Assembly: GCA_014155875.1 (NCBI GenBank)
Contig: JACEFZ010017899.1
Coordinates: forward strand, 45,359 to 109,358
Reading direction: 5' to 3'
From: Cepaea nemoralis
Lineage: Eukaryota > Mollusca > Gastropoda > Stylommatophora > Helicidae
DNA: 64,000 bases
Of the stretch, positions 1 through 10,156 are shown piece after piece (positions within the stretch are counted from its first letter, which is position 1; every line of letters begins with the position of its first letter). The position numbers and the translations under genes were made by a program. The notes beneath the pieces are model-generated. The model saw nothing but the letters and a program-made list of their open reading frames with translations, had not been told where the DNA came from and ran no database searches.

Positions 1-33
1 AAAAGTTTAAACGGGTATAAAAGACAAGGGGGA

Positions 34-243
34 AATCGAGTTCATAGCACCGGGTTTTATCCCATATTTCTCGGCCTTATTCTGCAGGGTGGCCTGCTGA
101 AAGCGTCCCTGTAGCTCCAGCCACGACCACTTGCAGTCTCCGAGAAAATTACATTGTACTCGAGAACCGAACGACATAGGCCGGAATCAAACCCACCACC
201 CTCGGAGCGCGAAGCAAACTGTGTAACCACTTTGCCACACAAA
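34..243 (-). mobile_element. SINE-A copy 1 (tRNA-derived SINE)
   Basis: Read on the minus strand, the right end is a tRNA-like head. Box A (TGGCAAAGTGG, 227-237) fits the TRGYNNARNGG consensus exactly. Box B (GGTTTGATTCC, 183-193) has one mismatch to GGTTCGANTCC. The boxes are 33 bp apart, as in a tRNA. The tRNA-unrelated body runs left to a conserved end reading GGTTTTATCCCATAT on the plus strand. The same body recurs near 355, 23,826, 27,589 and 59,305. It is non-coding, moved by a partner LINE; small reading frames inside it are not genes. Confidence 0.8.
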
Positions 244-354
244 CTCCCAACATACTAAGAAATGATTCATGCAAGAGTTCATAAGCTGCAGTGTCAGTCC
301 ATATAAATTGTTCCTTGTACCGGGTATTGATTTTAAAAGAAAGGTTAAAAGGCA

Positions 355-500
355 AAAGGTCGACTTCATGCACCGCTTTAATTCCATATAACTCAGTCTC
401 TCCTCGAAAAGCAGCTAACCGCCGGCAGGAAGCGTCGCACAGATCATGAACTCCGTAGCCCCGGCGATGACTTTTTCGAGAGGTTTCCGACAGAACATAA
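355..500 (-). mobile_element. SINE-A copy 2, body only
   Basis: A diverged body of SINE-A in the same orientation as copy 1, starting GGTCGACTTCATGCACC and containing the ACTCCGTAGC and TTTTTCGAGA blocks. The tRNA head is not recognisable, so this is a 5'-truncated or decayed copy. Confidence 0.65.
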
Positions 501-597
501 CTCTAGAACCGAATAACGGAACTATGAAACAACTCATGAGATTTTGAGCATGAGGCAAACGGCTTTACTACTTCACCGTTGAAACGCCAGATCAGGC

Positions 598-725
598 TTT
601 GAGTTAAATAACAAGTGTTTGTGACAGAAAGCCAGTTTGTTGAGCTGTTGTTTCCACGTGTTTGTGACAGAAAGCCGGTTTGTAGAGCTGTTATTTCACG
701 TATTCGTGACATAAATCCACTATTC
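598..725. repeat. Short tandem repeat, ~48 bp unit, 2.5 copies
   Basis: Units share GTGTTTGTGACAGAAAGCC and a GTTTGT(A/T)GAGCTGTT block. The third unit is partial. It directly precedes the GA tract. Confidence 0.7.
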
Positions 726-987
726 ATGGAGAGATAGAGAGAGAAAGAGATTGACGGTGAGAGACAGAAAGAGACATTGAGAGACGGAGAGAGAGGCAGG
801 GAGAGACACAGTAAGAGACAAGGAGAGACACAGAGAGACAGAAGGTGACCGAGAGTCAGAGACTGAAAGAGATGGGCAGAGAAAATAACGAAACAGTGAG
901 AGAGAAAGAGAGAGAGACAACAGCTGACAGAGACAGGGAGACACAGCAAGGAACAGGGAGACAGATGGTGTCAGAGGGAATGAGAAA

Positions 988-1036
<49 letters not shown>

Positions 1037-1228
1037 TAGACAACGAGAGACAAAAAGTGACAAAGAGACAGGGAGCGACAGAAACAGAGAGAAAGAGAGG
1101 GGGACAATAACGAAAGAAAGATGGGAGACAATAACGACAGACAGAGAGAGAGAACGACAGACAACGAGAGACATAAAGTGACAGAGAGACAGGGAGCGAC
1201 AGAGAAATAGAGAAATAGAGGGGGAAAA

Positions 1229-1289
<61 letters not shown>

Positions 1290-1478
1290 ATAACAAAAGA
1301 GAGCAAGAGAGAGGGAAAATAACAAAAGAGAGAGAGAGAGAGAGAGAGAGAGAACAACATAAAATGAGAGACAGAAAGTGACAGAGAGACAGAGTGCGGC
1401 AAAGAAAGAGAGGGGGCCAATAACGAGAGAGAGATGGAAGGGGAGGGGACAATAACGAGAGAGAGAGAGAGAGACAGA

Positions 1479-1509
<31 letters not shown>

Positions 1510-1777
1510 CGACAGACAACAAGAGACAGAAAGTGACAGACAGAGAGTGACAAATATGAGCACATAAAATAACAATAGAAAGAGGGAGAGGGAGCGAGAG
1601 AGAGAGGGAGAGAGAGGGAGAGAGAAAGAACAACAAGAGTCAGAGAAAGACAGAAAGTGACAGAAAGTTAGCGTGCCAGACGGAGAAAGAATAAATAACG
1701 AAAGAGACAAGATTTAGTTTAATTTTAGTTTTAGTCGACGGATCAGCATCACGGCACACGGGTGAAACACATAATAC

Positions 1778-1853
<76 letters not shown>

Positions 1854-2129
1854 GATAAGAGAGAGTGTGACACATATGGACAGAAAATAACGAAGAGACA
1901 AACATAGAAACAGATAGATAGAGAGAAAGAGAGAGTGACGGAAGGGACAGAAAGGGATTTTGTGACATATATTGATATAGAAAGAGAATAAATGAGAGAG
2001 AGAAGGAGAAAGAAGGAGAGATCATGTGTGAGATAGAAACACAGAGAAAGAAGGAGAGATAAAGAAAGAAAGAAAGAACGAAAGAAAGAAAGAAGAGAGA
2101 GAGAGAGAGAGAGAGGCAGGCAGACAGAC

Positions 2130-2189
<60 letters not shown>

Positions 2190-2190
2190 G
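726..2190. repeat. 1.5 kb (GA)n / GAGACA purine-rich tract
   Basis: Almost pure purine on the plus strand, with blocks of perfect (GA)n (for example around 990-1030, 1230-1290, 1780-1850, 2135-2185), and degenerate GAGAGACAGAAAGTGACAGAGAGACAGGGAGCGACA segments repeated several times between 770 and 1550 as a higher-order unit. Ser/Leu-rich minus-strand frames of 193-284 residues here are translations of (CT)n and have no protein character. A tract of this type can form triplex DNA. Confidence 0.95.
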
Positions 2191-2194
2191 AGAA

Positions 2195-3477
2195 AAAGGA
2201 ATCCTGAAACAAATATTTCAAAAGTCATAACCCCTTTATAAAATAATCACATGTTGAGAATACTTGAAAAGCTTGGATCCGAACACATTGTTGCAGTTTC
2301 CCACCACAAACAAAGCCACACAATTCACAAAGCCAATCCTACACTCCCACCGTTGTCCACAAATTTCACAGCTTTAAGGACACCCACATTTTTTTTATAT
2401 CTGCTCTGGCCATTGATCAGGATTGAGAGAGTTTTCCCTTTTCTTCCGTTCTCTTTCCAAGTGTGGGCGTTAGAAAGGACAGGATTTGTACGACTCCGAG
2501 GGCGAATTAAGACATTGATTTTGTAGAGTTAATGTCTTTCCAAATTTGGCTTTCCTTTTTTGTAATGCTGGTTTAATGTACCATTTTCGGCGCGGGCTGT
2601 GTGATTTTAGAATTCCTAATGCCTTTGCTTTTTAATTTATTATATGATTTTCGTTGCATTTTTAAAAGCCATTAATTTTTGGCTTGTCGGCTTATGTGAT
2701 GTTAGGTAATGTGGGTCCATCCTGTTTTATTGTTTAGGAAGTTTATGTTGCAAAAAATACATTTCATTGTGTGTTACTTTCGTGGTCGTTGGGATCATTT
2801 TTATTTTGGCTTCGTTTGCGTGGCATCCGTTTTGTTATTTGTATCTAGTCTTGTTACATTTTGTGCATAACTTAACTGACCATTCGTCTGTGGATAATTT
2901 AATTAACTGATTCGGTACCAAGCAAAATGTAAGTTAGGACCAAACATTGTGCACAATCAAAGGAAAAACTATTATTAAATGTCGTTGTCCTGGACATTGA
3001 AATTGCGGAAGATGCTACTAAACAAAACAAATACTACGATGACTGTAGTACGGAAATATATCGTTCCTTCTGTCCAAATGCGAGGTTACATATATCATAT
3101 ATATTATCCTTCGGCACTTAATCAGTTAAAAAAATATCCGCGGACACATTGCCAGCCTGGGACCAACTCTGGCACATAATAAGTTAAAATTACCGTTGTA
3201 GACAGTTGCAATTACTGTGCGAATGTTTGCATATTTCAGTTTGCGGGATTTATCTAATCACTTCAGTTTATGTAGTGTGATTTCTACAGAATGTATCTGA
3301 CGAGATGCAGCGAAATATGTCAGGCAATAAACCGTGCAATCTATTGTTTGTGTCCTCGTCATTCAAAGCATATGTCCTTGGCTGAATCATGATCTAGTTA
3401 CATCTTAATATGCCATGTCCCAGATGTGAAGTTTCAGTTCTAGATTTGCATATATCGCTCGTTTCTGGGCTTCTTTT
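2195..3477. other. No recognised gene or repeat
   Basis: AT-rich, non-tandem sequence. Open frames of 91 and 66 codons (2251-2526, 2979-3179) have no recognisable family and look random. I see no tRNA, TIR or LINE motif. Confidence 0.6.
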
Positions 3478-3905
3478 TTCCCCACATATCCTTTACAGGA
3501 CATTGCGGTCAACACCAGACTTTTTCAGCTGCTGTTGAAGTCTTGGTAAGTTTTACGTTCAGTAGTTCGCCATTGCCGGTCTCACTGACCGAGGGGTTAC
3601 ACCACTTTCTCCGTAATCCCGTTTATCACGCAGTCTCGTAGCGGGCGACAACTGGGAGCGGTTCGTCCCCCGCTGGTGACTTGCGGGATAACTGAGCCGG
3701 CCGCTCAGAAAGCAATGGCAAACTACTGAGCGTAATGTTGCCAAGAAATCAACAGACAGCTGAAAGATGCTGATGTTGACAGCGATGTCCTGTAAAAGGA
3801 TATGCGAATTTAAAAAACACAAAAAAAGTTCGCGATTGCTTTCTGACCGACCGGCTCAAATATCTCAGTAATTAACCAACGCGACGCAATCTTGCTGCCG
3901 AATCT
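3478..3905 (-). mobile_element. SINE-C copy 1 (host), split by another SINE-C
   Basis: A minus-strand SINE-C whose tail half lies at 3478-3576 and head half at 3827-3905. Joined, the two halves follow the order seen in uninterrupted minus copies at 41,862 and 58,352. The split carries a 13-bp direct duplication (3564-3576 and 3827-3839, one mismatch) flanking a plus-strand SINE-C. Confidence 0.8.
3577..3826 (+). mobile_element. SINE-C copy 2, full length
   Basis: A 250-bp insertion with exact edges set by the 13-bp target duplication. The head carries box A TGACCGAGGGG (one mismatch) and box B GGTTCGTCCCC (one mismatch), the latter inside a GCGG/CCGC stem. The body contains GCAATGGCAAACTACTGAGC and ends GATGTCCTGTAAAAGGATATGCG followed by an A-rich tail. 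It gives the full-length structure of the family. The box A-B interval is longer than in a normal tRNA. Confidence 0.85.
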
Positions 3906-3946
3906 AAGCTTCTAAGGTGAAACATAACTGAGCAATACAGTACCCT

Positions 3947-3963
3947 AGGGGGGGGGGGGGGGG
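3947..3963. repeat. Poly(G) run
   Basis: Seventeen consecutive or nearly consecutive G on the plus strand. Similar G or C runs occur near 13,422, 23,252, 23,383, 53,547 and 62,093. Confidence 0.9.
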
Positions 3964-4134
3964 ATACTTTGGTACCGGGTCGGTAGAAGTGACTCTCCAC
4001 CAGTATTATTCTGAGACACAAGTCCTTTTGGAGGCTCAGACGATGTGTATGCCATGCATCGGATGTATGAGACGAAACTCTGTGACCTGGAGGACTGACC
4101 ATCTACCCAGTCAACCGAACAATAAAACTGAACA

Positions 4135-4440
4135 GTCAGCCAAGCAACCAACCAAACAACAACCAACCGTCCTACCGACCGTCCTACCGACCAGCCGACT
4201 GACCGACCGACCAACCGACCGACCGACCGACCCACCGACCAACCGATCGACCCACCGACCGACCGACCGACCCACGGACCCATCGACCGACCCACCGACC
4301 GACCGATCGACTGACCCACCGACCGATCCACTGACAGACCCATCGACCGACTGATCCACTGACCCACCCACCCACCGACCCACCCACCCACCGAGACCGA
4401 TCGACCGACCGACAAACAAGCTAACCATCCGACCGACAGA
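4135..4440. repeat. (ACCG)n / (CCAACC)n tetranucleotide array
   Basis: Degenerate GACC tetramers with CCACCGACC and GATCGACC variants. Reading frames encoding TDRPTD repeats (plus) and GRSVGRSVG repeats (minus) are artefacts of the repeat. Confidence 0.95.
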
Positions 4441-4479
4441 CCGAACAAGAGAGAAGTTTTAACACAAATAAGAACACGC

Positions 4480-4760
4480 CTTTGCAGAAATAGAGACAAG
4501 CTCTAACAGAAATAGAGACAAGCTCTAACAGAAATAGAGACAAGCTCTAACAGAAATAGAGACAAGCTCTAACAGAAATAGAGACAAGCTCTAACAGAAA
4601 TAGAGAGAAGCTGTTAAAAGAAATAGAGAGAAGCTTTAAGACAAATAGAAACAAGTCCTAACACAAATATAAATCACTCCCTAAGAGAAACAGAGAGAGG
4701 CCATTACCGAAATAGAGAGCTGCTCTAGCAGAAATAAAAACACCCCTGAAGAAATAAAAA
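4480..4760. repeat. 22-bp tandem array AGAAATAGAGACAAGCTCTAAC
   Basis: About five near-perfect units (4488-4600), followed by degenerate units (AGAGAAGCTTTAAGACAAAT, AGAAACAGAGAGAGGCC) to about 4760. There is no coding potential. Confidence 0.9.
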
Positions 4761-5105
4761 CACGGCCGCAGAGCCTTGCAAAACTCCATGACCAGTAATT
4801 CTGAACAAAGTCCCGCCGTGGGTCCCCGGGTCAGCAGAAGGAGCTCATCTGTCGGAGTGGTGTGATGAAAACAGACCAGGCTGCAGCAGACCACGGCGAA
4901 CAATGCCCGAAGTGTGCCTGGCAAACGTTTCATAGTTATGCAACCGGCGGCTCCCCTTATATAATAGCCAAACTACCAGCGTCCCCTCTTTCAATTTATG
5001 TAATAGTCAAAAAATACACAACCAGGGGCGGCGTAGAACAGGGGATTACGGTGTCCGAATATGGCTCAAGCTGATCACGTTCATCTCACCGTGTTGACCG
5101 TTTCA
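4761..5105. other. No recognised feature
   Basis: Non-repetitive. A 70-codon frame at 4862-5074 and a 91-codon minus frame are unrecognised and probably chance. Confidence 0.5.
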
Positions 5106-5215
5106 TCATAACCATCATTATGTGTCCTGCCAACTGCCTTAAGCGTTCATGACTCTATACAGATCTATGTCCATGGTGGATCAACTCTGCTGATGTTATT
5201 CCTCTATTTTAGTCA
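5106..5215 (-). mobile_element. LINE 3' end remnant (RTE-like)
   Basis: Contains CATCATAACCATCATTATGTG and GGATCAACTCTGCTGATG, the same 3'-end segment found at 63,363-63,480. There it belongs to an RTE-like LINE C-terminus read on the minus strand. Only about 110 bp survive. Confidence 0.6.
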
Positions 5216-5580
5216 GTCGTGTCAAGTTTTTTGTTGTGGGACAGATACTTTCCGTTCTCAGAGATTTGAATTTGTAAACCAGATATTTATCCGGCCTCTT
5301 AGGGCGATCCAGCTTGAAATGGGTACCTAGAAGTGTTATGGGAAATAAAGGCGACCGACATGATATTGATCACATCACCAATCGAGTGTCGATGGAATTA
5401 TAATAAATACAGTACAATATGTTCCATACTCATTAAGACGAGGAAAAGGAGTAACTTTACATAGCTATTTGTAACATGAAATGTTATTCTGTTGGTAACA
5501 ATGTATCATAAAATAAATAGATATAAAATGTGTCCTGAAAGTAGAGAGGAATTGGTAATCAATCATTTTCTCACTTTAGC
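5216..5580. other. No recognised feature
   Basis: AT-rich sequence without tandem structure or a recognisable coding motif. Confidence 0.5.
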
Positions 5581-5584
5581 AGGA

Positions 5585-5690
5585 GACGAGCCGTGGCATC
5601 GAACCCGCCCCCGACTGTGCTCACGACATTGTCAGTGCTGTTCCTTATCAACCTGGCTACCGCTACTCGTGATCCACGGCTAATCATGCT
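5585..5690 (-). mobile_element. tRNA-like SINE head, SINE-E-like
   Basis: On the minus strand, box B GGTTCGATGCC (within 5599-5612) fits GGTTCRANNCC exactly. A box A-like TAGCCAGGTTG lies upstream, next to an AGTAGCGG block resembling the SINE-E heads at 34,000 and 41,730. The body is not identifiable. Confidence 0.5.
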
Positions 5691-6265
5691 AGAAACAGAA
5701 AAATAAAGCATGGAAAAACGACCGTAGCATATAACTAACTTAATTCAACATTTTCTTCTTCTTCTTCTCTCCCTTTAATTTAGTGAAGTTGTGGCACACC
5801 TAATTAAGCACCTCAAAGGTCAGTGTGTCCGACTTCAGCATGCATTTGTGAAAGGTTTTAACCAAGCGGTAGCTTTAAGGGGTGCTCTTTGCAATTTCCA
5901 AATGTCCTGGGATATTTAACGTACACAAATTTCACACTGGACCTCTCGATTTCCGTCCTTATCCCAGAAGGCAAGGTACCCGCTCTTACTACCCGAAGAT
6001 CAAGGGTGCGTGTGATATCAATAGATACCAATGGTGTTTTAGAAAATGTCAAAGTCTCTGCTGAAATCGAACGCCTTCTAAGTCTGAGCCGAATACCTCT
6101 CAGTCACCGCTTGACTTGGTTATGTTTAATATGTATGAACATGACGGTAAGCGTGGTCACTTGGTAGACCCTACCTCAGGGCTGTAATATATGAGATGTT
6201 CACATATTCGACGTCGTGATATCATAAGCCAATGCCAAACCTGGATAACGACAGAAAAATAGAAA
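5691..6265. other. No recognised feature
   Basis: Single-copy-looking sequence with a short (CTT)n at 5755-5768. Overlapping frames near 5858-6167 on both strands are unrecognised. No splice or domain signal supports an exon. Confidence 0.45.
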
Positions 6266-6620
6266 AGAAAAATCACAACAACAGAAATGAGAATCATGAG
6301 AAGAATACTCAATGTATCAAGAAGAGATAAGATAAGAAATGAAAATCAGGACTAAAGTGGGGGTTATAGCTGCGCTAGATTTTATTAGAAAGCAGCAAGT
6401 CAAATGGTTTGGCCATGCAAGTAGGTTACCAGTCAACAGTATACCACAACAAGCAATGATGTACAGACCAGATGGTAGCAGAGGAAGAGGCTGATCACGT
6501 AAACAATGGACGCAGGGAATAGCAGAGTCCATGGGAATGTCGATATATGAAGCCCATAATCGGGCACTCTCACGCTGTTTATACTTCAACTCGACACAGC
6601 AAGGTACAAGAGGAACATGA
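6266..6620 (+). pseudogene. Non-LTR retrotransposon C-terminal fragment
   Basis: The plus-strand translation contains EMRIMRRILNV, then KWFGHASRLP, RGRG followed by a stop, and RKQWTQGIAESMGMS. This is the order seen in the C-terminal region downstream of the reverse transcriptase in RTE/CR1-like LINEs (W.GH..R.P then a basic RGRP-like patch and a W...I helix). Stops interrupt the frame. It ends in a GATGAGATGATGAGAT tail at about 6620-6640. It has no catalytic part and is dead. Confidence 0.7.
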
Positions 6621-6744
6621 TGAGATGAGATGATGAGATATCATAAGTTGGCTGACTAGTTCTCTTCCTTGTAGCTATTCCTCCACAAACAAAACCAAGA
6701 ACGTTCTGGAAATGTCTTGATCCAGTTTTAACGAGGCTGAGTTG

Positions 6745-6832
6745 ACTTTACGATTGTACTACATGGAAACGTGAACCCGCCCGCTGTCTTGGTAGGCTAG
6801 CGCATTAATCACTGTGCCATCTCGGCTTATTG
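6745..6832 (-). mobile_element. tRNA-like SINE head remnant
   Basis: The minus strand reads GATGGCACAGTGATTAATGC, with TGGCACAGTGA matching box A at 10 of 11 positions. GGGTTCACG sits at the box B position. It is a decayed head only and the family is uncertain. Confidence 0.4.
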
Positions 6833-7009
6833 TTAAAAAAATGTATCTCGAAGCAGGTTTCTGCTATGGATCCGTGATATAAAAGGTCATCACATTTTCT
6901 GGGTCCGAATGCAGCGAGGAGTATGTGACTGTCTTAGACCTGGCAATCTCCATGCCCTCACATACATGTCTCTAACAGGTAATTTATATTTCTAGAAATT
7001 ACTCCAATC

Positions 7010-7265
7010 GGAGAGTGGCTGGAAATACCCCCTTCAGGAATTTTATTATATTTAAAGTAGCCCTCATATGGTCACCGGTAGGGAAAAGAAAACGGGGAAG
7101 ACCAAGAGAGACCCTGCGTAGAACCATCATTAGAGAAGGCTCATTCAATGGCCAAGTAAATATCCAAGATCTACAACAGATAGCAGCGAACCGCCAGGCA
7201 TGGAGAGACAGGACTTCTGCCCTATGCGCCGCCTTAGGCACAAGAGGAAAGACTAACTAACTAAC
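7010..7265 (+). pseudogene. LINE C-terminal fragment
   Basis: An open stretch of 81 codons (7015-7260) carries the LINE C-terminal signature: GKRKRGRPRETLRRTI (residues ~22-38), a helix with IQDLQQIAANRQAWR, and a final LCAALG. This matches the family pattern GKRKRGRP.NTWRR followed by A.DR..WR and ALC. It ends in (CTAA)n at 7253-7265, consistent with a LINE tail. No reverse transcriptase part is present, so it is a 5'-truncated insertion. Confidence 0.8.
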
Positions 7266-7960
7266 TTAAAGTAGCACAGATTTATCCGACATCGTGCTCA
7301 CTCGCCACACGATCCATATCGTTGCTAAAATAGCCAAGCACACGTCTACTATTATATTTACAAAGATTCTTACAGACCTTCAAACACCTGGTTCGTCTCT
7401 CGAGCTGTTATCGCATTCTCCGATCTTACAAGCACACCACAACCGTACTTCGCTATCACAATTGAATTAGCCAACGGCCAGGATACAGTCTTGCAAGCCT
7501 GTCACATCCATTCGTCAAGCTCTATCGCTCTAGTCTAGCTCCGTCCTCTATGAACACGTCTGTCTCCGTCCACGGTCGCACACATTCTGTCTTGACCTCT
7601 GTCCAGTCTTTTTTGTCACGTGTTCCCTTGTCACGGGTCTCTTGTCTGAATTCTGTTCAGATGGCCCGTGTCTTCTTTGTCCTGCATAGGACTCTAACTG
7701 TCCTTGACATCGGGATTGGGTGTCTGTCGTCTGGTTTCTTTCTGGTGTCCATGGATATTGGCTTTGACCCGTCTTAACTCCTACTCGCCTGTGCCGTACG
7801 TAGTCAGTCCCTATTGACCGACTGACATTAGCTCTGTCTGTCCTTGTCTAACTCAGCTCGGTCTGTGGTTATCTGTTCTAGGACTCTGACAGTGACTAAT
7901 CTTTGCTCTACTTAGCAGGTGACAAGCCCAGGTAAATTGACAAAATGAGAAACACGTAAC
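7266..7960. other. No recognised gene
   Basis: C/T-rich single-copy-looking sequence. Frames of 62-75 codons are unrecognised. Several weak TGTCT(C/T)TGTC repeats suggest old low-complexity sequence. Confidence 0.45.
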
Positions 7961-7964
7961 GGCG

Positions 7965-8318
7965 GTGGAAATGTGGTTTCTGGGAGAAATAAAAAGAATA
8001 CGTAGAGCGGACAGACGAAATAAAACAAGACAATCGTTCAAGAAACAAATTGAAACCGTTAACTGATTAGAGAAATTGGATGTTGACAGTCAAAATGTGT
8101 GGGGCACATTGTGAGGGAAATTATACTTGAAGACTTGGTATAAAACCGACAAACTTGATGGGAAAAGAGCATAGTCGAGGCAAAGAGAGAAATACCTGGA
8201 TAGCTTGGCCATATGGCAAAATGGAGATAAGACTACAGACCTGATCCACGAACATGGTGATCTTGTGTGATGGCGAACCACGACCGGCTACTCTTATCGG
8301 CATCGCACATCTTGATGT
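7965..8318 (+). pseudogene. RTE-like LINE C-terminus, heavily decayed
   Basis: Nucleotide order matches the better copies at 12,612-13,266 and 20,451-20,946: GAAATGTGGTTTCTG, then AAAGAATAC, TTCAAGAAACAAAT, GATTAGAGAAATT, AATACCTGGATAGCTTGGCC, and CTGATCCACGAACATGGTG, ending ATCGGCATCGCACATCTTGATG. Many substitutions and indels destroy the frame. It abuts the minus-strand LINE that follows. Confidence 0.75.
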
Positions 8319-8324
8319 TGATGG

Positions 8325-9215
8325 AGTTGTTTTGAGTTTAGCTAAGAATCGACATCACTGCACTCAAGACATTCCCTTACGCGCCCCGTCCCTTCGTTTA
8401 ACAGCCAGTGAAGAGTCACACAACTTATCGTTCTACCCGCTATCTGATTGAAAGCTCTCCTGGTCTCCCCTCTCAGTTTTAAGATCCTTCCGTAACTCAC
8501 GCCGATCCCCCGCATTCTCATGCTTCTCACTTACGGGTTCTCAATCTGTTCCCTTAACTGCTTCAGCTGGTCCCACAATCGCACGACCACTTCTCCCTTG
8601 TCGTAGATAATCTACCACCAAGAGGTGCATTCCCAGCCAGCCTATTAACCTGTTAATTTTCCCGCACTATCACATGGCCAGGGCTAAAAAATCCATACAA
8701 TTCTCACAATCTGTGACCCTTGAAACGAGGTGAGCCATTTCACACGAAACATTCCTTTCTCAACCTCACCAAGCATACTCCTTGTGTCAGTAATGAAGAC
8801 AATGTGTGTTGCAGTGGCCTCCTCTAACCAACGGAATTCCGCTGTTACTGCTTCCACTTCCAATCTCATGCTGGGGGTCATAGTCTCATATGCCAGACTC
8901 TCCTTTTTTTCAAGAATCGTCCATTAGCCTTCGCAATGAACCGCCCCCACCCACCCCCTCCGCCCCCTACCCAACCACTGTTTCTCACCACTGACCCATA
9001 GGTATAGATGACTATGTTAACTTGATGTGTGTTACTCTGGATCAGTTGTTGCATCTCAAACTCTGTGCGGCCCGCCGCCCATTCAGTGCACTCACTACCC
9101 AATGCTTCTATGATATTGTGCCGGTCCAACATGTCTTCCGGTACTTTCATCCACTCATTTTCACCACTGATGGTCTCTTGATCATCTTGATGATGTTGAG
9201 CTAAGTTATGGTCAA
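8325..9215 (-). pseudogene. LINE-I-like fragment, RNase H to 3' end
   Basis: Three minus-strand frames read in order. 8878-9150 gives the start of an RNase H domain (FEMQQLIQSN.HQVNIVIYTYGSV, where the copy at 51.9 kb has VIIYTDGSV, so the first catalytic Asp has become Tyr). 8684-8881 gives the middle of the domain (VEAVTAEFRWLEEATATHIVFITD). 8342-8530 gives the C-terminus (LRGETRRAFNQIA then LHWLLNEG and ECLECSDVDS). The frame breaks twice and a glycine/proline-rich expansion sits near 8940-8980. Its 3' tail (GAGTTTAGC) meets the previous LINE tail to tail. Confidence 0.85.
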
Positions 9216-9600
9216 GCCACTACGACCTCTTTCTTGTATTGCTTTGAGCAACATTGTCACATTTCATTAATCTCGTTTATATGATTACCTGAAATGCCAG
9301 CATTTTCCCTTTAATGTAACAAAATTAATTAAATAAGCAATAGCCTTATTTCAGTAATAAAAATACGTAAAATACATTTTAACAAAATTTAATCTTCTTA
9401 GTTTACAAAAAATAAATTCTATCATTAATGCGCTCAGGCTGCTCTTTGATCAAAGTTGACGTTATATTTTGCGCGTAAGAAGATGACATTTTGTGGAGAA
9501 AATACTTAATTAGGCGTGAAAACCTTTTCCTGGGTGTATTTTATTTCTGTAATAGTTTCAGCACAAGCAAGGCAAACATGCGTCTTTTGCTATGTTGCTT
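9216..9600. other. No recognised feature
   Basis: AT-rich, non-tandem sequence with no coding or tRNA signal. Confidence 0.5.
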
Positions 9601-9604
9601 GTAG

Positions 9605-9669
9605 CATTTGTTCGCTTTGAGCTCAAACGTAGTAGACACAAGTACTACTGATTCTTGTGCACTGTACTG

Positions 9670-9716
<47 letters not shown>

Positions 9717-9777
9717 GGTGGGTGTGTGTGTGTGTGTGTGGGTGGGTGGGTGGGTGTGTGTGTGTGTGTGGGTGGGT

Positions 9778-9817
<40 letters not shown>

Positions 9818-9850
9818 GCGTTCCCTGCTACCACTGTCCCTCGTTCTCGT
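9605..9850 (-). mobile_element. SINE-B fragment split by a GT/GGGT microsatellite
   Basis: Left part 9612-9672 (CGCTTTGAGCTCAAACGTAGT) and right part 9812-9850 (TTAGCGTTCCCTGCTACCACTGTCCCTCG) match adjacent parts of the SINE-B body seen at 24,600 and 61,815. The 150-bp (GT)n(GGGT)n run at 9670-9812 lies where intact copies have GCGTGTGGATTAGC, so the microsatellite probably grew from that GTGTGG seed. Confidence 0.7.
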
Positions 9851-9889
9851 TGAGAAAGCAACAGCAATCTACTGAACGTAAAATTGTCC

Positions 9890-10090
9890 TGTCAGTCACA
9901 AAATGACAACAACTGGAACGTGTTGTGACAACTCGAACTATTTGTGGAAAGAGAAATATAGGAAAACGGCGAGAAAATTCTTGACAGTCTTGTGTCATGA
10001 CACAGAGGGGAGTCAACACATGAATTGATCCATGCCGTTAGAAATCGTCCATGTCTTTCGACACGGCACTTGATGATGATGAAATCGCAA
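9890..10090 (+). pseudogene. LINE 3' end fragment (same family as 27.5-28.3 kb)
   Basis: GTTGTGACAACT, TTCTTGACAGTCTTGTGTCATG, GAGTCAACACATGAATTGATCC and CATGCCGTTAG match the 3' part of the LINE at 28,070-28,230 in order. It ends CTTGATGATGATGA, the beginning of the GAT-type tail. The frame is destroyed. Confidence 0.75.
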
Positions 10091-10156
10091 ACAACCAATA
10101 GGAGCTGGAAGAAACTGCAAAGTGTTGAAAATGACAAGTATTTTTAGAGGTCGGAG

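Noticed and set aside
720..2228. Ser/Leu-rich frames of 193-284 codons as membrane or secreted proteins
   Set aside because: They are translations of (CT)n on the strand opposite the GA tract.
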